From: Dehalobacter sp. DCA
Lineage (GTDB): Bacteria > Bacillota > Desulfitobacteriia > Desulfitobacteriales > Syntrophobotulaceae
NCBI RefSeq assembly: GCF_000305775.1
Contig: NC_018866.1
Coordinates: 744,001-808,000 of the forward strand
Reading direction: 5' to 3'
DNA length: 64,000 nucleotides
In this document: positions 1-8,182 of the stretch, piece by piece
Position numbering within the stretch: position 1 is the stretch's first letter
Layout: the number at the start of each line of letters is the position of its first letter
Notes under the pieces: model-generated
What the model saw: only the letters and a program-made list of their open reading frames with translations
Told to the model about the DNA's origin: nothing
The model's database searches: none
Position numbers and translations under genes: made by a program

Positions 1-23
1 AGTTCGTTTATCATAAGTGTCAT
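1..23 (-). CDS. 5' end of an unidentified gene running off the left edge
   Basis: On the minus strand an ATG at 23 is preceded by a strong ribosome binding site, GGAGGA, with 7 nt spacing. The seven visible codons read MTLMINE before the window ends. Nothing can be said about function. The gene is divergent from the T-box/trpB unit, so 24-131 would hold its promoter, although I see no convincing -35/-10 pair for it. Confidence 0.45.
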
Positions 24-131
24 TGACAGTTCCTCCGTTAGAGAATGTATCGCGTACTTCTCTAGAGTTTACCATACTTTGCGTTTTTTCAAAATGGTAC
101 AATTCCCTGACTTTGGGGTTCTTACATTCTC

Positions 132-160
132 TTGACAAAAAACTAATTTCAAGCTAAGAT
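132..160 (+). promoter_or_regulatory. sigma-A promoter of the T-box/trpB transcript
   Basis: TTGACA at 132-137 and TAAGAT at 155-160 are separated by exactly 17 bp, a near-consensus housekeeping promoter. Transcription would begin near 167, about 20 nt before the T-box leader. Confidence 0.85.
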
Positions 161-185
161 TTAAACAATATTTGATACTGTTAAA

Positions 186-456
186 CCGCAGAATGAGAGT
201 AGTAACATGATGTTTGCTGTTTCAAGAGAGCCGCAGTCGGTGGAAAAGCGGTAACAGCACTGATGTGAATGGACTCATGAGGGCCGTGCAGAGATTACAA
301 AGAATGATTGATGTAAGCGTATGCAGGCCGGGAACTCCGCCCGTTATGAATGGAGCGTATGTCCGTCATACGTTTTAAGCGGCGTGTAAACGCAAGTTGG
401 GTGGTACCGCAGAGATCAAAGTCTTTGTCCGATAGTTTGGATAAAGGCTTTTTTTT
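186..456 (+). promoter_or_regulatory. T-box leader, tRNA-Trp responsive
   Basis: The leader shows the hallmark T-box sequence TGGGTGGTACCGC at 398-410, which pairs with the free tRNA acceptor end in the antiterminator. A GAGAGTAGTA motif near 191-201 lies at the base of Stem I. In the Stem I specifier region the context GAATGGAC places TGG at 270-272, the Trp codon. A rho-independent terminator (419-456) follows the T-box. The expected behaviour is that uncharged tRNA-Trp stabilises the antiterminator and turns on the downstream trpB. The specifier is assigned by sequence context, not by folding. Confidence 0.9.
419..456 (+). terminator. regulated terminator of the T-box leader
   Basis: AGTCTTTGTCC and GGATAAAGGCT pair, with G-U pairs, around an 8-nt loop and are followed by eight T residues. 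This is the attenuator alternative to the T-box antiterminator. Confidence 0.85.
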
Positions 457-528
457 AATAGATTTTCGTTTATTCATCGAAGATTAATTAAAAGATAGTT
501 ATTAATAATTTGGAAAGGAATGAAGACC

Positions 529-1899
529 ATGACAAGCATACCTTACAAAATCTATTTACCTGAAGAAGAGATGCCCAAGTACTGGTATAATGTAAAAGCT
601 GTTATGAAAGAGCTCCCGCCGCCCTTTATCCATCCGGGCACCATGAAGCCTTGCACCGCAGATGATCTGCGGCCGATCTTCTGTGATGAACTGATTGAAC
701 AGGAACTGAACAACACGGACGAATATATTGAAATTCCTGAGGAAGTTCGCGAATACTACAGGATGTACCGTCCTTCCCCGCTCGTGAGAGCCTATAATCT
801 TGAAAAGCTGCTGGATACACCTGCAGAGATCTATTTTAAATTTGAAGGCACGAATACTTCAGGTTCCCACAAATTAAACTCTGCAGCTGCCCAGGTTTAT
901 TACGCCAAAAAACAGGGGCTTTCTTCACTGACAACGGAAACCGGTGCCGGACAATGGGGTACGGCCTTATCGATGGCCTGTGCGTTTTATAATATTCCAT
1001 TAACGGTCTATATGGTGAAGGTATCTGCAGAACAGAAGCCTTACCGGAAAGCTGTCATTGAAACCTATGGCGGAAAAGTCATTCCATCTCCTTCCGACAC
1101 GACGGAAATTGGCCGGAAGATTTTGGCTGAAAACCCCGGCACAGGCGGTTCTCTTGGCTGTGCGATTTCGGAAGCGATTGAAACATCTGTCAAAACCGAA
1201 AACTGTCGTTATGTACTTGGCAGCGTACTCGACCATGTCCTGCTGCACCAGTCCGTGATCGGCGAAGAAACCAAGCTTGCCTGTGACAAATACGGCATTG
1301 AGCCTGAAATGATTATTGGCTGTATCGGCGGCGGGTCGAACTTTGGCGGTCTGGTTGCACCTTTCATGGGTGACAAGATCCGCGGCAAAAACAATATCGA
1401 GTTTATTGGTGTTGAACCTGCCTCCTGCCCTTCTCTGACCCGCGGCAAATATGCGTTTGATTTTGGGGATACAGGAAAAACGACACCCCTGATCAAAATG
1501 TATACGCTCGGATCAGGGTTCATTCCCTCTCCGAATCACGCCGGAGGCCTCAGGTATCACGGTATGAGCGGAATCGTTTCCAAACTGTACAATGACGGCT
1601 ATATGACAGCCCGGGCAGTTGAACAGTCCAAGGTATTTGAAGCAGCTACAGCCTTTGCGCGCTGTGAAGGCATCCTGCCTGCTCCAGAATCCGCACATGC
1701 TTTGCGGGTTGCAATGGATGAAGCGCTCAAGTGTAAAGAAACCGGTCAAAAGAAGACCATCCTGTTTGGCCTGACTGGCACCGGATATTTTGATATGGCT
1801 GCTTATATGAGCTATAATGCCGGCACAATGACAGACTATATTCCGACCGATGCTGATCTGGAAAAAGGCTTTGCAACGCTGCCAAAAGTGGATCTGTAG
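529..1899 (+). CDS. trpB: Tryptophan synthase beta chain, TrpB2 type
   Basis: A 456-residue PLP enzyme that condenses indole with L-serine to make L-tryptophan in the cytoplasm. It carries the Schiff-base lysine in the GSHKLN motif (about K115) and the PLP-phosphate loop GCIGGGSN. The long N-terminal extension of about 100 residues before the catalytic core is typical of the TrpB2 subfamily rather than TrpB1. I chose the ATG at 529 because GGAAAGG (512-518) lies 10 nt upstream; the ATG at 520 would be only 1 nt from it. No trpA or other trp gene is adjacent, so the enzyme may salvage indole or work with a remote TrpA. Control is by the Trp T-box leader upstream. Confidence 0.93.
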   Translation: MTSIPYKIYLPEEEMPKYWYNVKAVMKELPPPFIHPGTMKPCTADDLRPIFCDELIEQELNNTDEYIEIPEEVREYYRMYRPSPLVRAYNLEKLLDTPAEIYFKFEGTNTSGSHKLNSAAAQVYYAKKQGLSSLTTETGAGQWGTALSMACAFYNIPLTVYMVKVSAEQKPYRKAVIETYGGKVIPSPSDTTEIGRKILAENPGTGGSLGCAISEAIETSVKTENCRYVLGSVLDHVLLHQSVIGEETKLACDKYGIEPEMIIGCIGGGSNFGGLVAPFMGDKIRGKNNIEFIGVEPASCPSLTRGKYAFDFGDTGKTTPLIKMYTLGSGFIPSPNHAGGLRYHGMSGIVSKLYNDGYMTARAVEQSKVFEAATAFARCEGILPAPESAHALRVAMDEALKCKETGQKKTILFGLTGTGYFDMAAYMSYNAGTMTDYIPTDADLEKGFATLPKVDL

Positions 1900-1954
1900 A
1901 ATCAGCATTCCTAACAGACTTCGTGATAAGGGAATGTATCTAAACACAGCCTAT

Positions 1955-1995
1955 GAAGGGCGTCTCAAATACAAATTGAGGCGTCCTTCCTTTAT
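1955..1995 (+). terminator. terminator after trpB
   Basis: GAAGGGCGTCTCAA pairs with TTGAGGCGTCCTTC (1955-1989, two G-U pairs) around a 7-nt loop. The tail is only moderately T-rich, so termination strength is uncertain. Confidence 0.7.
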
Positions 1996-2090
1996 ATATC
2001 TTGGGTGTTGTAGCTTTGCACCGCGTTATAAATTTTCGTTCCAAGGCAGGATATTTTAATTATGTGTCGAATTACAATAAAATTGTGTAT

Positions 2091-2222
2091 TATAATATAA
2101 ACTAAATGAAGAGCTGAATCCAGGACAGCCTGGAGCGGGGGAACTTCTTTTTCTGGGGTGAATCGCATTTTGCGTAGGGCCTATACCTTTGGTCCGAATC
2201 CGTCAACTAACCTCGTAAGCTA
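2091..2222 (+). promoter_or_regulatory. c-di-AMP (ydaO/yuaA) riboswitch with its -10 element
   Basis: The stretch 2108-2222 has the conserved ydaO blocks in order: a GGGGTGAAT element at 2155-2163, GGTCCGAATCCGTCA at 2191-2205, and CTAACCTCGTAAGC at 2207-2220. A TATAAT at 2091-2096 precedes it, with no clear -35. This class binds cyclic di-AMP and usually switches expression off. Wall hydrolases of the NlpC/P60 type, like the gene that follows, are among its classic targets. The gap between trpB and this leader holds only the trpB terminator. Confidence 0.93.
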
Positions 2223-2239
2223 AGAAAGGTGAAAATTTG

Positions 2240-3436
2240 ATGCATTTTAAGCAGATCATTCGCGTTACCTTGACCTGCCTTAAAAAAATATCATGGAAAT
2301 CACCGCGCCTTCTCGGTGGTTTATTTATTACTATGATATTAATCGGGTCGTTTGCCTGTTACCTTGCCGCCCCAATGAATGCCATCGCTGTCTCTGTCAA
2401 CGGAAAACAACTTGGACTCGTCTTTAACCAAAATACCGCAGATACACTTATGGCGTCTGCAGCCAAAGAAAAACCTTACGAGATGGCCTATACCAATATC
2501 ACCATCAGCAATGCCAATTATCTTCGTTCTGCGCTGCGGCCAAACAATGTTGAAGAAAAGATTAATCAACCCTACGATGCCTATCAGTTTGCCATCAATG
2601 GTACTGTGATTGCCGTTTTGCCGGATGCGGAAGATATTGATCAGGTCTTAAAAGAATTTCAGGCTTATTACGTGAAACCCACGAAAGATAATGTCGTGAC
2701 TTCCGTTAAGATCGCCGAAGACGTCACATCCTCCAAAACAACCGCCGGGCTTTCTCAAATTCAGTCACCTGAACAAGTTTTGAAATCTCTGATTAACCAT
2801 AACTCCCTTACGGTCATCTGTCAGGGAAAATATACGGAAACCCAGAAAATCCAATATGATATCATCACGAAGAAGGATTATAAGCTCGGCTTTGGCAAAA
2901 AAGAAGTGATTACGGCAGGCAGTGACGGATCGAAGTCCGTAACCTATTCTTATGTCCAGAGTAACGGCAAGTATTCGGAAAAGCAAGTTGTCAAGGAAAC
3001 GATTCTCCAGGACGCTGTGACTGAAGTGATTGCCGAAGGCCCGACTGCCAAACCAATCCTGGTTGCTTCCAGATCCAACAGCTGTTCGAATGTCGTCGAT
3101 TATGCACTGGGCTATGTCGGATGCCCGTATGTTTATGGCGGAATAAGCCCCGGCGGGTTTGACTGTTCCGGATTTACCCGCTATGTATACGCTGCGGCCG
3201 GTGTCTCCCTTCCCCATTCCTCTTTCGCGCAGTATGCTTCCGGTTCCCCGGTTGGCAGGGATGAGCTGCAGCCGGGAGACCTTGTCTTTTTCTCGACCTA
3301 TGCCCGGGGCGCCTCACACGTCGGTATTTATATTGGCGGAGGACAATATGTGCACGCCTTTAATTATTCAACCGGCGTTGTCATATCCAATCTAAGCGCG
3401 CATTCGTCCAGTTATCTTGGTGCCCGCAGATATTAA
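2240..3436 (+). CDS. Cell-wall hydrolase with G5 and NlpC/P60 domains
   Basis: A 398-residue exported or membrane-anchored peptidoglycan endopeptidase. Residues about 25-45 form a hydrophobic signal/anchor after a lysine-rich start. The middle (about 150-275) ends in a G5 domain that probably binds wall polymer. The last 114 residues are an NlpC/P60 domain with catalytic Cys (about 309, FDCSG), His (about 360, SHVGIY) and a third His (about 372, VHAF). NlpC/P60 enzymes cut stem-peptide bonds. The ATG at 2240 is preferred over the in-frame TTG at 2237 because AAAGGTG ends 9 nt before it. Regulation by c-di-AMP through the leader couples wall turnover to turgor/osmotic signalling (family knowledge). 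Confidence 0.9.
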   Translation: MHFKQIIRVTLTCLKKISWKSPRLLGGLFITMILIGSFACYLAAPMNAIAVSVNGKQLGLVFNQNTADTLMASAAKEKPYEMAYTNITISNANYLRSALRPNNVEEKINQPYDAYQFAINGTVIAVLPDAEDIDQVLKEFQAYYVKPTKDNVVTSVKIAEDVTSSKTTAGLSQIQSPEQVLKSLINHNSLTVICQGKYTETQKIQYDIITKKDYKLGFGKKEVITAGSDGSKSVTYSYVQSNGKYSEKQVVKETILQDAVTEVIAEGPTAKPILVASRSNSCSNVVDYALGYVGCPYVYGGISPGGFDCSGFTRYVYAAAGVSLPHSSFAQYASGSPVGRDELQPGDLVFFSTYARGASHVGIYIGGGQYVHAFNYSTGVVISNLSAHSSSYLGARRY

Positions 3437-3466
3437 CAACTGGCAAGAGTTATCAAAACGAATGGG

Positions 3467-3501
3467 ATGATGCTAATAGTTAACTTTTAGCATCATTTTT
3501 A
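3467..3501 (+). terminator. terminator after the NlpC/P60 gene
   Basis: ATGATGCTAA (3467-3476) pairs with TTAGCATCAT (3487-3496), followed by TTTTTATT. Confidence 0.8.
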
Positions 3502-3515
3502 TTGCAAATTTCTTC

Positions 3516-3701
3516 CTAATCTCTTGCGCTCTGCAAGGCCTCACCCATCGAGATTTGATTGATCTTCCTTCTACTTAAGGCTTTAGCCAGCGTATAGGTC
3601 CAATTGATCAAACGTCCCCATCGGCTTACAGGTCCTTTTGGTGCTCCGGATAGAATTCTTCCTACCATTAGATTCGTCCGTACAAGTCTGGTTTTTTGCA
3701 T
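3516..3701 (-). CDS. Small conserved-looking basic protein, 61 residues
   Basis: The ATG at 3701 follows a strong GGAGG with 5 nt spacing, which argues for real translation. A longer in-frame reading up to 3797 lacks any ribosome site. The product is basic (many Arg/Lys), has no membrane segment or cysteine, and contains RILSGAPKGPVSRWGRLINW in its centre. I do not recognise a family. It lies alone on the minus strand between two plus-strand genes. Confidence 0.6.
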   Translation of the reverse strand: MQKTRLVRTNLMVGRILSGAPKGPVSRWGRLINWTYTLAKALSRRKINQISMGEALQSARD

Positions 3702-3853
3702 GATAACCTCCGAGCTGTTTGTTCTGAAAAATTGAATTTTTCTTTCCAATCCAGTATATTTATACGGGTAAGCAGCAAATTCATTGGTTATTATCATTGG
3801 TTATTATCATAGAACATATGAATGATCCTATCTGAAAATGGAGGGAAGAAAGA

Positions 3854-4333
3854 ATGGATATGATTGCTTTAATCATTGCGGTTGTTCTCTTTATTGCGGG
3901 TATTGTTGGAACTGTTCTTCCCGTTTTGCCCGGCGTCATTTTGATCTATGCAGGCATGCTGGCCTATGGCTTCATGACAGGCTTCGCAACATTAAATGCC
4001 TACTTTTTCATCCTGCAGGCCCTGGTCGTAATCCTGCTGTTCTTTGTGGATTATTTTGCCTCGGCTATCGGAACGAAACGCTTCGGCGGAAGCAAGCAGG
4101 CAGCCTGGGGCGCAGTGATCGGCACCATTCTGGGTTTGATCGTTCTTGGACCGCTTGGTATTATTCTCGGTCCGTTTTTGGGGGCGATTGCAGCCGAACT
4201 GATCCGTGGTACGGAATTAAAGAAGACAATCCAAATTGGTTTAGGTACACTGCTCGGTGTCCTTGGCGGTACTGCTGTCAAGATCGGTGCCGAAATCATT
4301 ATGATTGTCTATTTTTTCGTGCGCATCTATTAA
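3854..4333 (+). CDS. DUF456 family membrane protein
   Basis: A 159-residue, very hydrophobic, glycine-rich protein. It shows the DUF456 pattern: an N-terminal helix with a VGTVLPVLPG turn, a second helix pair, and a GPLGIILGPFLGA re-entrant-like segment around residues 95-110. Four to five membrane helices are likely. GGAGGG (3840-3845) lies 8 nt before the start. DUF456 has no established biochemical role. The gene is monocistronic by appearance. Confidence 0.85.
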   Translation: MDMIALIIAVVLFIAGIVGTVLPVLPGVILIYAGMLAYGFMTGFATLNAYFFILQALVVILLFFVDYFASAIGTKRFGGSKQAAWGAVIGTILGLIVLGPLGIILGPFLGAIAAELIRGTELKKTIQIGLGTLLGVLGGTAVKIGAEIIMIVYFFVRIY

Positions 4334-4458
4334 TGACTTTGCATAAATATTCTATAGAAAGCACATTTCCCCTTTGATTTTCTGACAGAAATATTAATTT
4401 CATTGTTTCCGCAGAATGGAATTTATCCGCCTGATTTTTTCTTTTTAATGAAATATGC

Positions 4459-4515
4459 TATACTGTTCCGAGAAAAGAGTTAAGATTCCTGCAAGTGTTT
4501 GCAGGCTTTATTTTT
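4459..4515 (+). promoter_or_regulatory. extended -10 promoter followed by a terminator-like leader hairpin
   Basis: TGCTATACT (extended -10; TATACT at 4459-4464) is followed at 4488-4505 by CCTGCAA/TTTGCAGG and then CTTTATTTTT. The hairpin plus T-run lies between the promoter and the ABC-transporter start at 4536, so it may attenuate that gene. Confidence 0.55.
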
Positions 4516-4535
4516 AGAAAGCGTGGCTCTGCAGC

Positions 4536-6293
4536 ATGAATATCCTGAATCGTTTTGTTCGTTATTATAAGCCTTACCGCCTGTTGTTTTATACGGATAT
4601 GCTTTGTGCAGTGATTGTCTCCGTCGTCGATCTGTCCTTCCCTCAAATCCTAAATCACTTAAGCAAAAACGTTTTTACTCAAGGCAGAGAAGTGATCCTG
4701 CACAGCATCGGCTTTTTCGGCGCAGCATTGCTGACACTCTACATAATCCGCTACTTTTGCCAGTATTTTATCACTTGCTGGGGCCATATCATGGGAGCCC
4801 GGATGGAAGCCGACATGCGCAGAGATTTATTCACGCACTATCAGCGTCTGTCTTTCTCTTACTACGACCAGAACAATACCGGTGAGCTGATGTCCAGACT
4901 CGTCAATGACCTTTTTGACATTTCCGAACTGGCTCATCACGGACCGGAGAATATCTTTATTTCCTTCCTGAAAATTATTGGGTCATTTGTTTTGCTGATG
5001 CTGCTGAATGTGCCGATGACTCTTATCCTGCTCGCTGTCACGGCGATCATGGTGATTTTCAGTATTCAGCGTAATCTCAAGATGAAAGCGGTCTTCCTCG
5101 ATAATCGGGTCAAAATTGCCAAAGTCAACGCAAGCCTTCAAGATAGTCTGGCCGGAATCCGGGTGGTCAAGTCCTTTGCCAACGAAGAAGCAGAAAAAAT
5201 GAAATTCCGGAAAAGCAATCAGGACTTTCTGGCATCCAAAGCCGGCAGCTATAAAATGATGGGAGGTTATTTTGCCTGGAATTCCTTCTTTTCTGGGCTG
5301 CTTTATATAGTTGTCATTGTCTCCGGCGGCTTGTCCATTGCCGGTGGATCACTAACACTTACGGAACTTGTCATTTACCTGCTTTACATCAATATCTTTG
5401 TTCAGCCCCTGGAAGTACTGGTTAATTTTACCGAACAGTTTCAAAAGGGTTTTGCCGGGTTTAAACGCTTTGAGGAAATTATGGAGACAAAACCTGATAT
5501 TATTGAAAAACCAAACGCCCTGCCTCTGGAAAATGTCAAAGGTGAAATAGAATTTTCCAATGTTTCTTTCCGATACAACCTCGATGATGATGTCCTCCAG
5601 AATGTCAGCATCCGAATTCCTACCGGAAGGAAAGTTGCTCTGGTCGGTCCCTCTGGCGGCGGAAAAACAACACTGTGCTCCCTGCTCCCCCGTTTTTATG
5701 ACGTTACCGAAGGAACCATTACGATTGACGGTAACGATATCCGGGATATCACGCTGGAATCCTTAAGAAATACAATTGGGATTGTGCAGCAGGATGTCTA
5801 TATGTTCAGCGGTACGATTAAGGAGAACATTGCCTACGGCAAAGCGAATGCCTCCGACCAGGAAATCATCGAGGCTGCCCGCAGTGCCAACATTCATGAA
5901 TTCATCATGTCTTTGGGACTCGGTTATGACACGTTCGTCGGTGAACGGGGCGTCCGGCTTTCGGGAGGACAAAAACAACGACTGTCGATAGCAAGGGTAT
6001 TTTTGAAGAACCCGCCGATATTAATCCTGGATGAAGCGACTTCGGCACTGGATAACGAAAGTGAACGCTATATTCAGGAGTCTCTGTCCAAGCTATCGCA
6101 TAACCGGACGACGATTATTATTGCCCATCGTCTGAGTACCATTAAAAATGCTGACGAAATTATTGTCATTACAGATGAGGGCATTCAAGAAAGAGGCACT
6201 CACCGCCAGTTGATTAATCTTGACGGGATCTATGCCCGGTATTACAACATGCAGTTTGAGGGAATCGATACACAAGAACGTCAGCCGAAGTAA
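4536..6293 (+). CDS. ABC exporter half-transporter (MsbA/LmrA type)
   Basis: A 585-residue fused membrane/ATPase subunit that would work as a homodimer or with another half. Residues about 15-300 carry six transmembrane helices with the LVNDLFDISELAHH coupling region. The ATPase domain (about 335-575) has Walker A GPSGGGKTT, signature LSGGQKQR, Walker B ILILDEATSALD and the switch His in IIAHRL. The substrate cannot be read from sequence; lipids, peptides or drugs are all possible. No good Shine-Dalgarno precedes the ATG (only GAAAG), so translation may be weak or start slightly differently. Confidence 0.9.
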   Translation: MNILNRFVRYYKPYRLLFYTDMLCAVIVSVVDLSFPQILNHLSKNVFTQGREVILHSIGFFGAALLTLYIIRYFCQYFITCWGHIMGARMEADMRRDLFTHYQRLSFSYYDQNNTGELMSRLVNDLFDISELAHHGPENIFISFLKIIGSFVLLMLLNVPMTLILLAVTAIMVIFSIQRNLKMKAVFLDNRVKIAKVNASLQDSLAGIRVVKSFANEEAEKMKFRKSNQDFLASKAGSYKMMGGYFAWNSFFSGLLYIVVIVSGGLSIAGGSLTLTELVIYLLYINIFVQPLEVLVNFTEQFQKGFAGFKRFEEIMETKPDIIEKPNALPLENVKGEIEFSNVSFRYNLDDDVLQNVSIRIPTGRKVALVGPSGGGKTTLCSLLPRFYDVTEGTITIDGNDIRDITLESLRNTIGIVQQDVYMFSGTIKENIAYGKANASDQEIIEAARSANIHEFIMSLGLGYDTFVGERGVRLSGGQKQRLSIARVFLKNPPILILDEATSALDNESERYIQESLSKLSHNRTTIIIAHRLSTIKNADEIIVITDEGIQERGTHRQLINLDGIYARYYNMQFEGIDTQERQPK

Positions 6294-6407
6294 AGCAGAT
6301 CAACGTAAACGTATTCAAAGTAATTATTGTCCATAAGCACTAATGATCGGTATTATTTTGCCGAAAAATTTTTACAGAAAAATTTAACTTAATAATATTT
6401 TTGTTAT

Positions 6408-6413
6408 TTGACA
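6408..6413 (+). promoter_or_regulatory. possible -35 element upstream of the Gln-rich gene
   Basis: TTGACA at 6408-6413 stands in an AT-rich leader. The best -10 candidates (TAATTG at 6430, CATAAT at 6428) are poor, so only the -35 can be proposed; an alternative sigma factor is possible. Confidence 0.3.
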
Positions 6414-6455
6414 AAAATAAGTTAGGTCATAATTGCTTATGGAGGTAAAGATAAA

Positions 6456-6977
6456 ATGGATGAAAAAAACAAGACCATCTTAGCTTCTGCCAAAAAAGAC
6501 ATGGAAGTTAGTGAGGAAATCGGCGATCTAAGAAGCCAGTTATCCGCAATGGAAAACACCATGAATCAGTTGAAACAAGTATCATTCAGTAACTTTTCTT
6601 CTCAGGGTAGTACAGTAAATCAGAACGAAATCATTCAGCAAAGCCAGCAGGCAGCCAATCAGCTGCAGCAGCAAATTCAGGGCTTCCGTAACCAGACCCA
6701 GCAGCAGAAACAGCAGGCAGATCAACAGCTGCGACAAGCTATCCAAACGGCGATGACCGCTTTGACACAGGCTAATCAGCAGATCCAGGCTCACCAAGTA
6801 CTGGAACAGATGGGTCAACTTATTGATCAGACTCAAGGCCAGTTATTTCAGATGAGCCAGCAGAGTCAAAATATGGTCAGCCAGCAGGGCCAGCAAAGCC
6901 AAAGCCAGCAGCCTCCTCAGTATGGGCAAAGCATTCAGGGTCAGAGTATGCAGGGACAGAGCATACCGAGTCATTAA
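6456..6977 (+). CDS. Glutamine-rich low-complexity protein
   Basis: A 173-residue protein with a perfect GGAGG 10 nt upstream of the ATG. Residues 1-50 look like a short charged helix. From about 55 onward Gln dominates in runs such as QQQKQQADQQ, in coiled-coil-like spacing. The tail (from about 150) has GQS(I/M)Q repeats and ends in SIPSH. There is no signal peptide, cysteine or recognised domain. It could be a spore-coat or other structural, self-associating protein, but that is inference. It stands upstream of the DUF4474 pair, separated by a terminator. Confidence 0.8.
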   Translation: MDEKNKTILASAKKDMEVSEEIGDLRSQLSAMENTMNQLKQVSFSNFSSQGSTVNQNEIIQQSQQAANQLQQQIQGFRNQTQQQKQQADQQLRQAIQTAMTALTQANQQIQAHQVLEQMGQLIDQTQGQLFQMSQQSQNMVSQQGQQSQSQQPPQYGQSIQGQSMQGQSIPSH

Positions 6978-6990
6978 TCTCAATTTATCA

Positions 6991-7020
6991 ATACCCAGTA
7001 TTTGCATACTGGGTATTTTT
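6991..7020 (+). terminator. terminator after the Gln-rich gene
   Basis: ATACCCAGTAT/ATACTGGGTAT form an 11-bp perfect stem with a 3-nt loop, followed by a T-run. Confidence 0.9.
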
Positions 7021-7065
7021 ACATATTATATCCATATATTGGTATTCTATTAAGGAGGAAGGAAG

Positions 7066-8061
7066 ATGTTATTATTTAACAGAAATGCCTCATACTCTTA
7101 TCATCAAAGTATGCAGCAATCAACCTGGGATGAGTCAATAACTGAGACTGAGACTGAACCTGATTCAGCACTTGCAACAGAAGAAAATAAATCTCATACC
7201 GGGTCTGTCTCTGTTGGCACCGGTAACGAAGACCTTGATGAAATCATTGAAATTGCCGGTTATTCCTATGATGCGCGACAGGATATTTTTATCTCGAATA
7301 TGAAGCCCTGGCAAAGGTATATCGGTTACTGCCGGCTTTTTGATGAGGCTGCCGCACCGCTTGGCATGATTATCGACTGTGAACCCATAACCTTTGATTA
7401 CCTCAACGAAAAGTGGATGGTTGGCCTTTGGAAAGGTCAGTATGATTTGGTCAGCGGCGGTGAAATCGGCCTGTATAAGTCAAACGGTCTTGTTTACCAG
7501 TCCGTCAACGATAAGGAGCTTCTGGACATGTCGTATACCATCAAGAAGGATGGAAAAAAACTTTTCTCCAGAAAAGCAAAACATTGGTGGCTGACCGGTT
7601 TCAAACTCGGAGAATTTGCTGAGCCGAATGAGCTGACGATGGATATCTGCCTCACGTTGAAAGACGTTAATATGAGGAATGCTTTTCTCGCAGGAATGCG
7701 TAAAGTTGGCTACAATGAGCACGAATTAGCCGTACGGGATAACAGCGTAAGCTTCACGTTCGATATCCCCAAGACGGCCCAGCCCTGGACCCGCACACGA
7801 TTGACTGATCAGTTGATCCAGCGCAAAAATAAATTCTTATGTGAAAAATATCAGGAAGTAACCGGCTCTGAGGGTACCGTCCAGGAAAGGCTCAAATTGT
7901 TGGAAAAACAAGATCCCGGAATGTACAAGAAAGTGAAAAAAATTGGCAAACGCACCCCTTCCCTGGAAGCCTGGATGGAAGTATTGATGACAGCTCTGAT
8001 TATTATCCTCTTTTTAAGAGCCAATACAGTCAGATTACAACGTTTAAGCATTGAATCCTAA
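7066..8061 (+). CDS. DUF4474 domain protein with C-terminal membrane helix (copy 1)
   Basis: A 331-residue protein with AAGGAGG upstream of its ATG. Residues 1-50 are variable and acidic. The DUF4474-like core (about 60-260) has motifs GYSYD..QDIF, PWQRYIGYCRLFDEA, MIIDCEP, WKGQYDLVSGGEIG, HWWLTGFKLGEF and NELTMDI. A linker follows, then one hydrophobic helix near residues 305-322, suggesting a tail anchor with the core in the cytoplasm. The function of the family is unknown. It is about half identical by eye to the next gene, a tandem duplication, with its own terminator between them. Confidence 0.8.
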   Translation: MLLFNRNASYSYHQSMQQSTWDESITETETEPDSALATEENKSHTGSVSVGTGNEDLDEIIEIAGYSYDARQDIFISNMKPWQRYIGYCRLFDEAAAPLGMIIDCEPITFDYLNEKWMVGLWKGQYDLVSGGEIGLYKSNGLVYQSVNDKELLDMSYTIKKDGKKLFSRKAKHWWLTGFKLGEFAEPNELTMDICLTLKDVNMRNAFLAGMRKVGYNEHELAVRDNSVSFTFDIPKTAQPWTRTRLTDQLIQRKNKFLCEKYQEVTGSEGTVQERLKLLEKQDPGMYKKVKKIGKRTPSLEAWMEVLMTALIIILFLRANTVRLQRLSIES

Positions 8062-8094
8062 AATTCTATTCATTCTAAAAATTTTATTTGTCAC

Positions 8095-8125
8095 GGACAA
8101 ACCTGTTCCAGAGTTTGTCCTTTTT
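8095..8125 (+). terminator. terminator between the DUF4474 paralogues
   Basis: GGACAAAC (8095-8102) pairs with GTTTGTCC (8113-8120), followed by TTTTT. Confidence 0.85.
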
Positions 8126-8182
8126 ACATAAAATATTATTGTCAAATATTCTAAAAATTAAATCTGTTAAGGGGCGAATCCG

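Noticed and set aside
295-477. Minus-strand 60-codon ORF opposite the T-box leader
   Set aside because: It is antisense to the conserved T-box and its terminator; no ribosome site precedes it.
3838-4377. 179-codon ORF overlapping the DUF456 gene in another frame
   Set aside because: It is rich in Cys/Arg/His with low-complexity shadow composition; the DUF456 frame has the ribosome site and family match.
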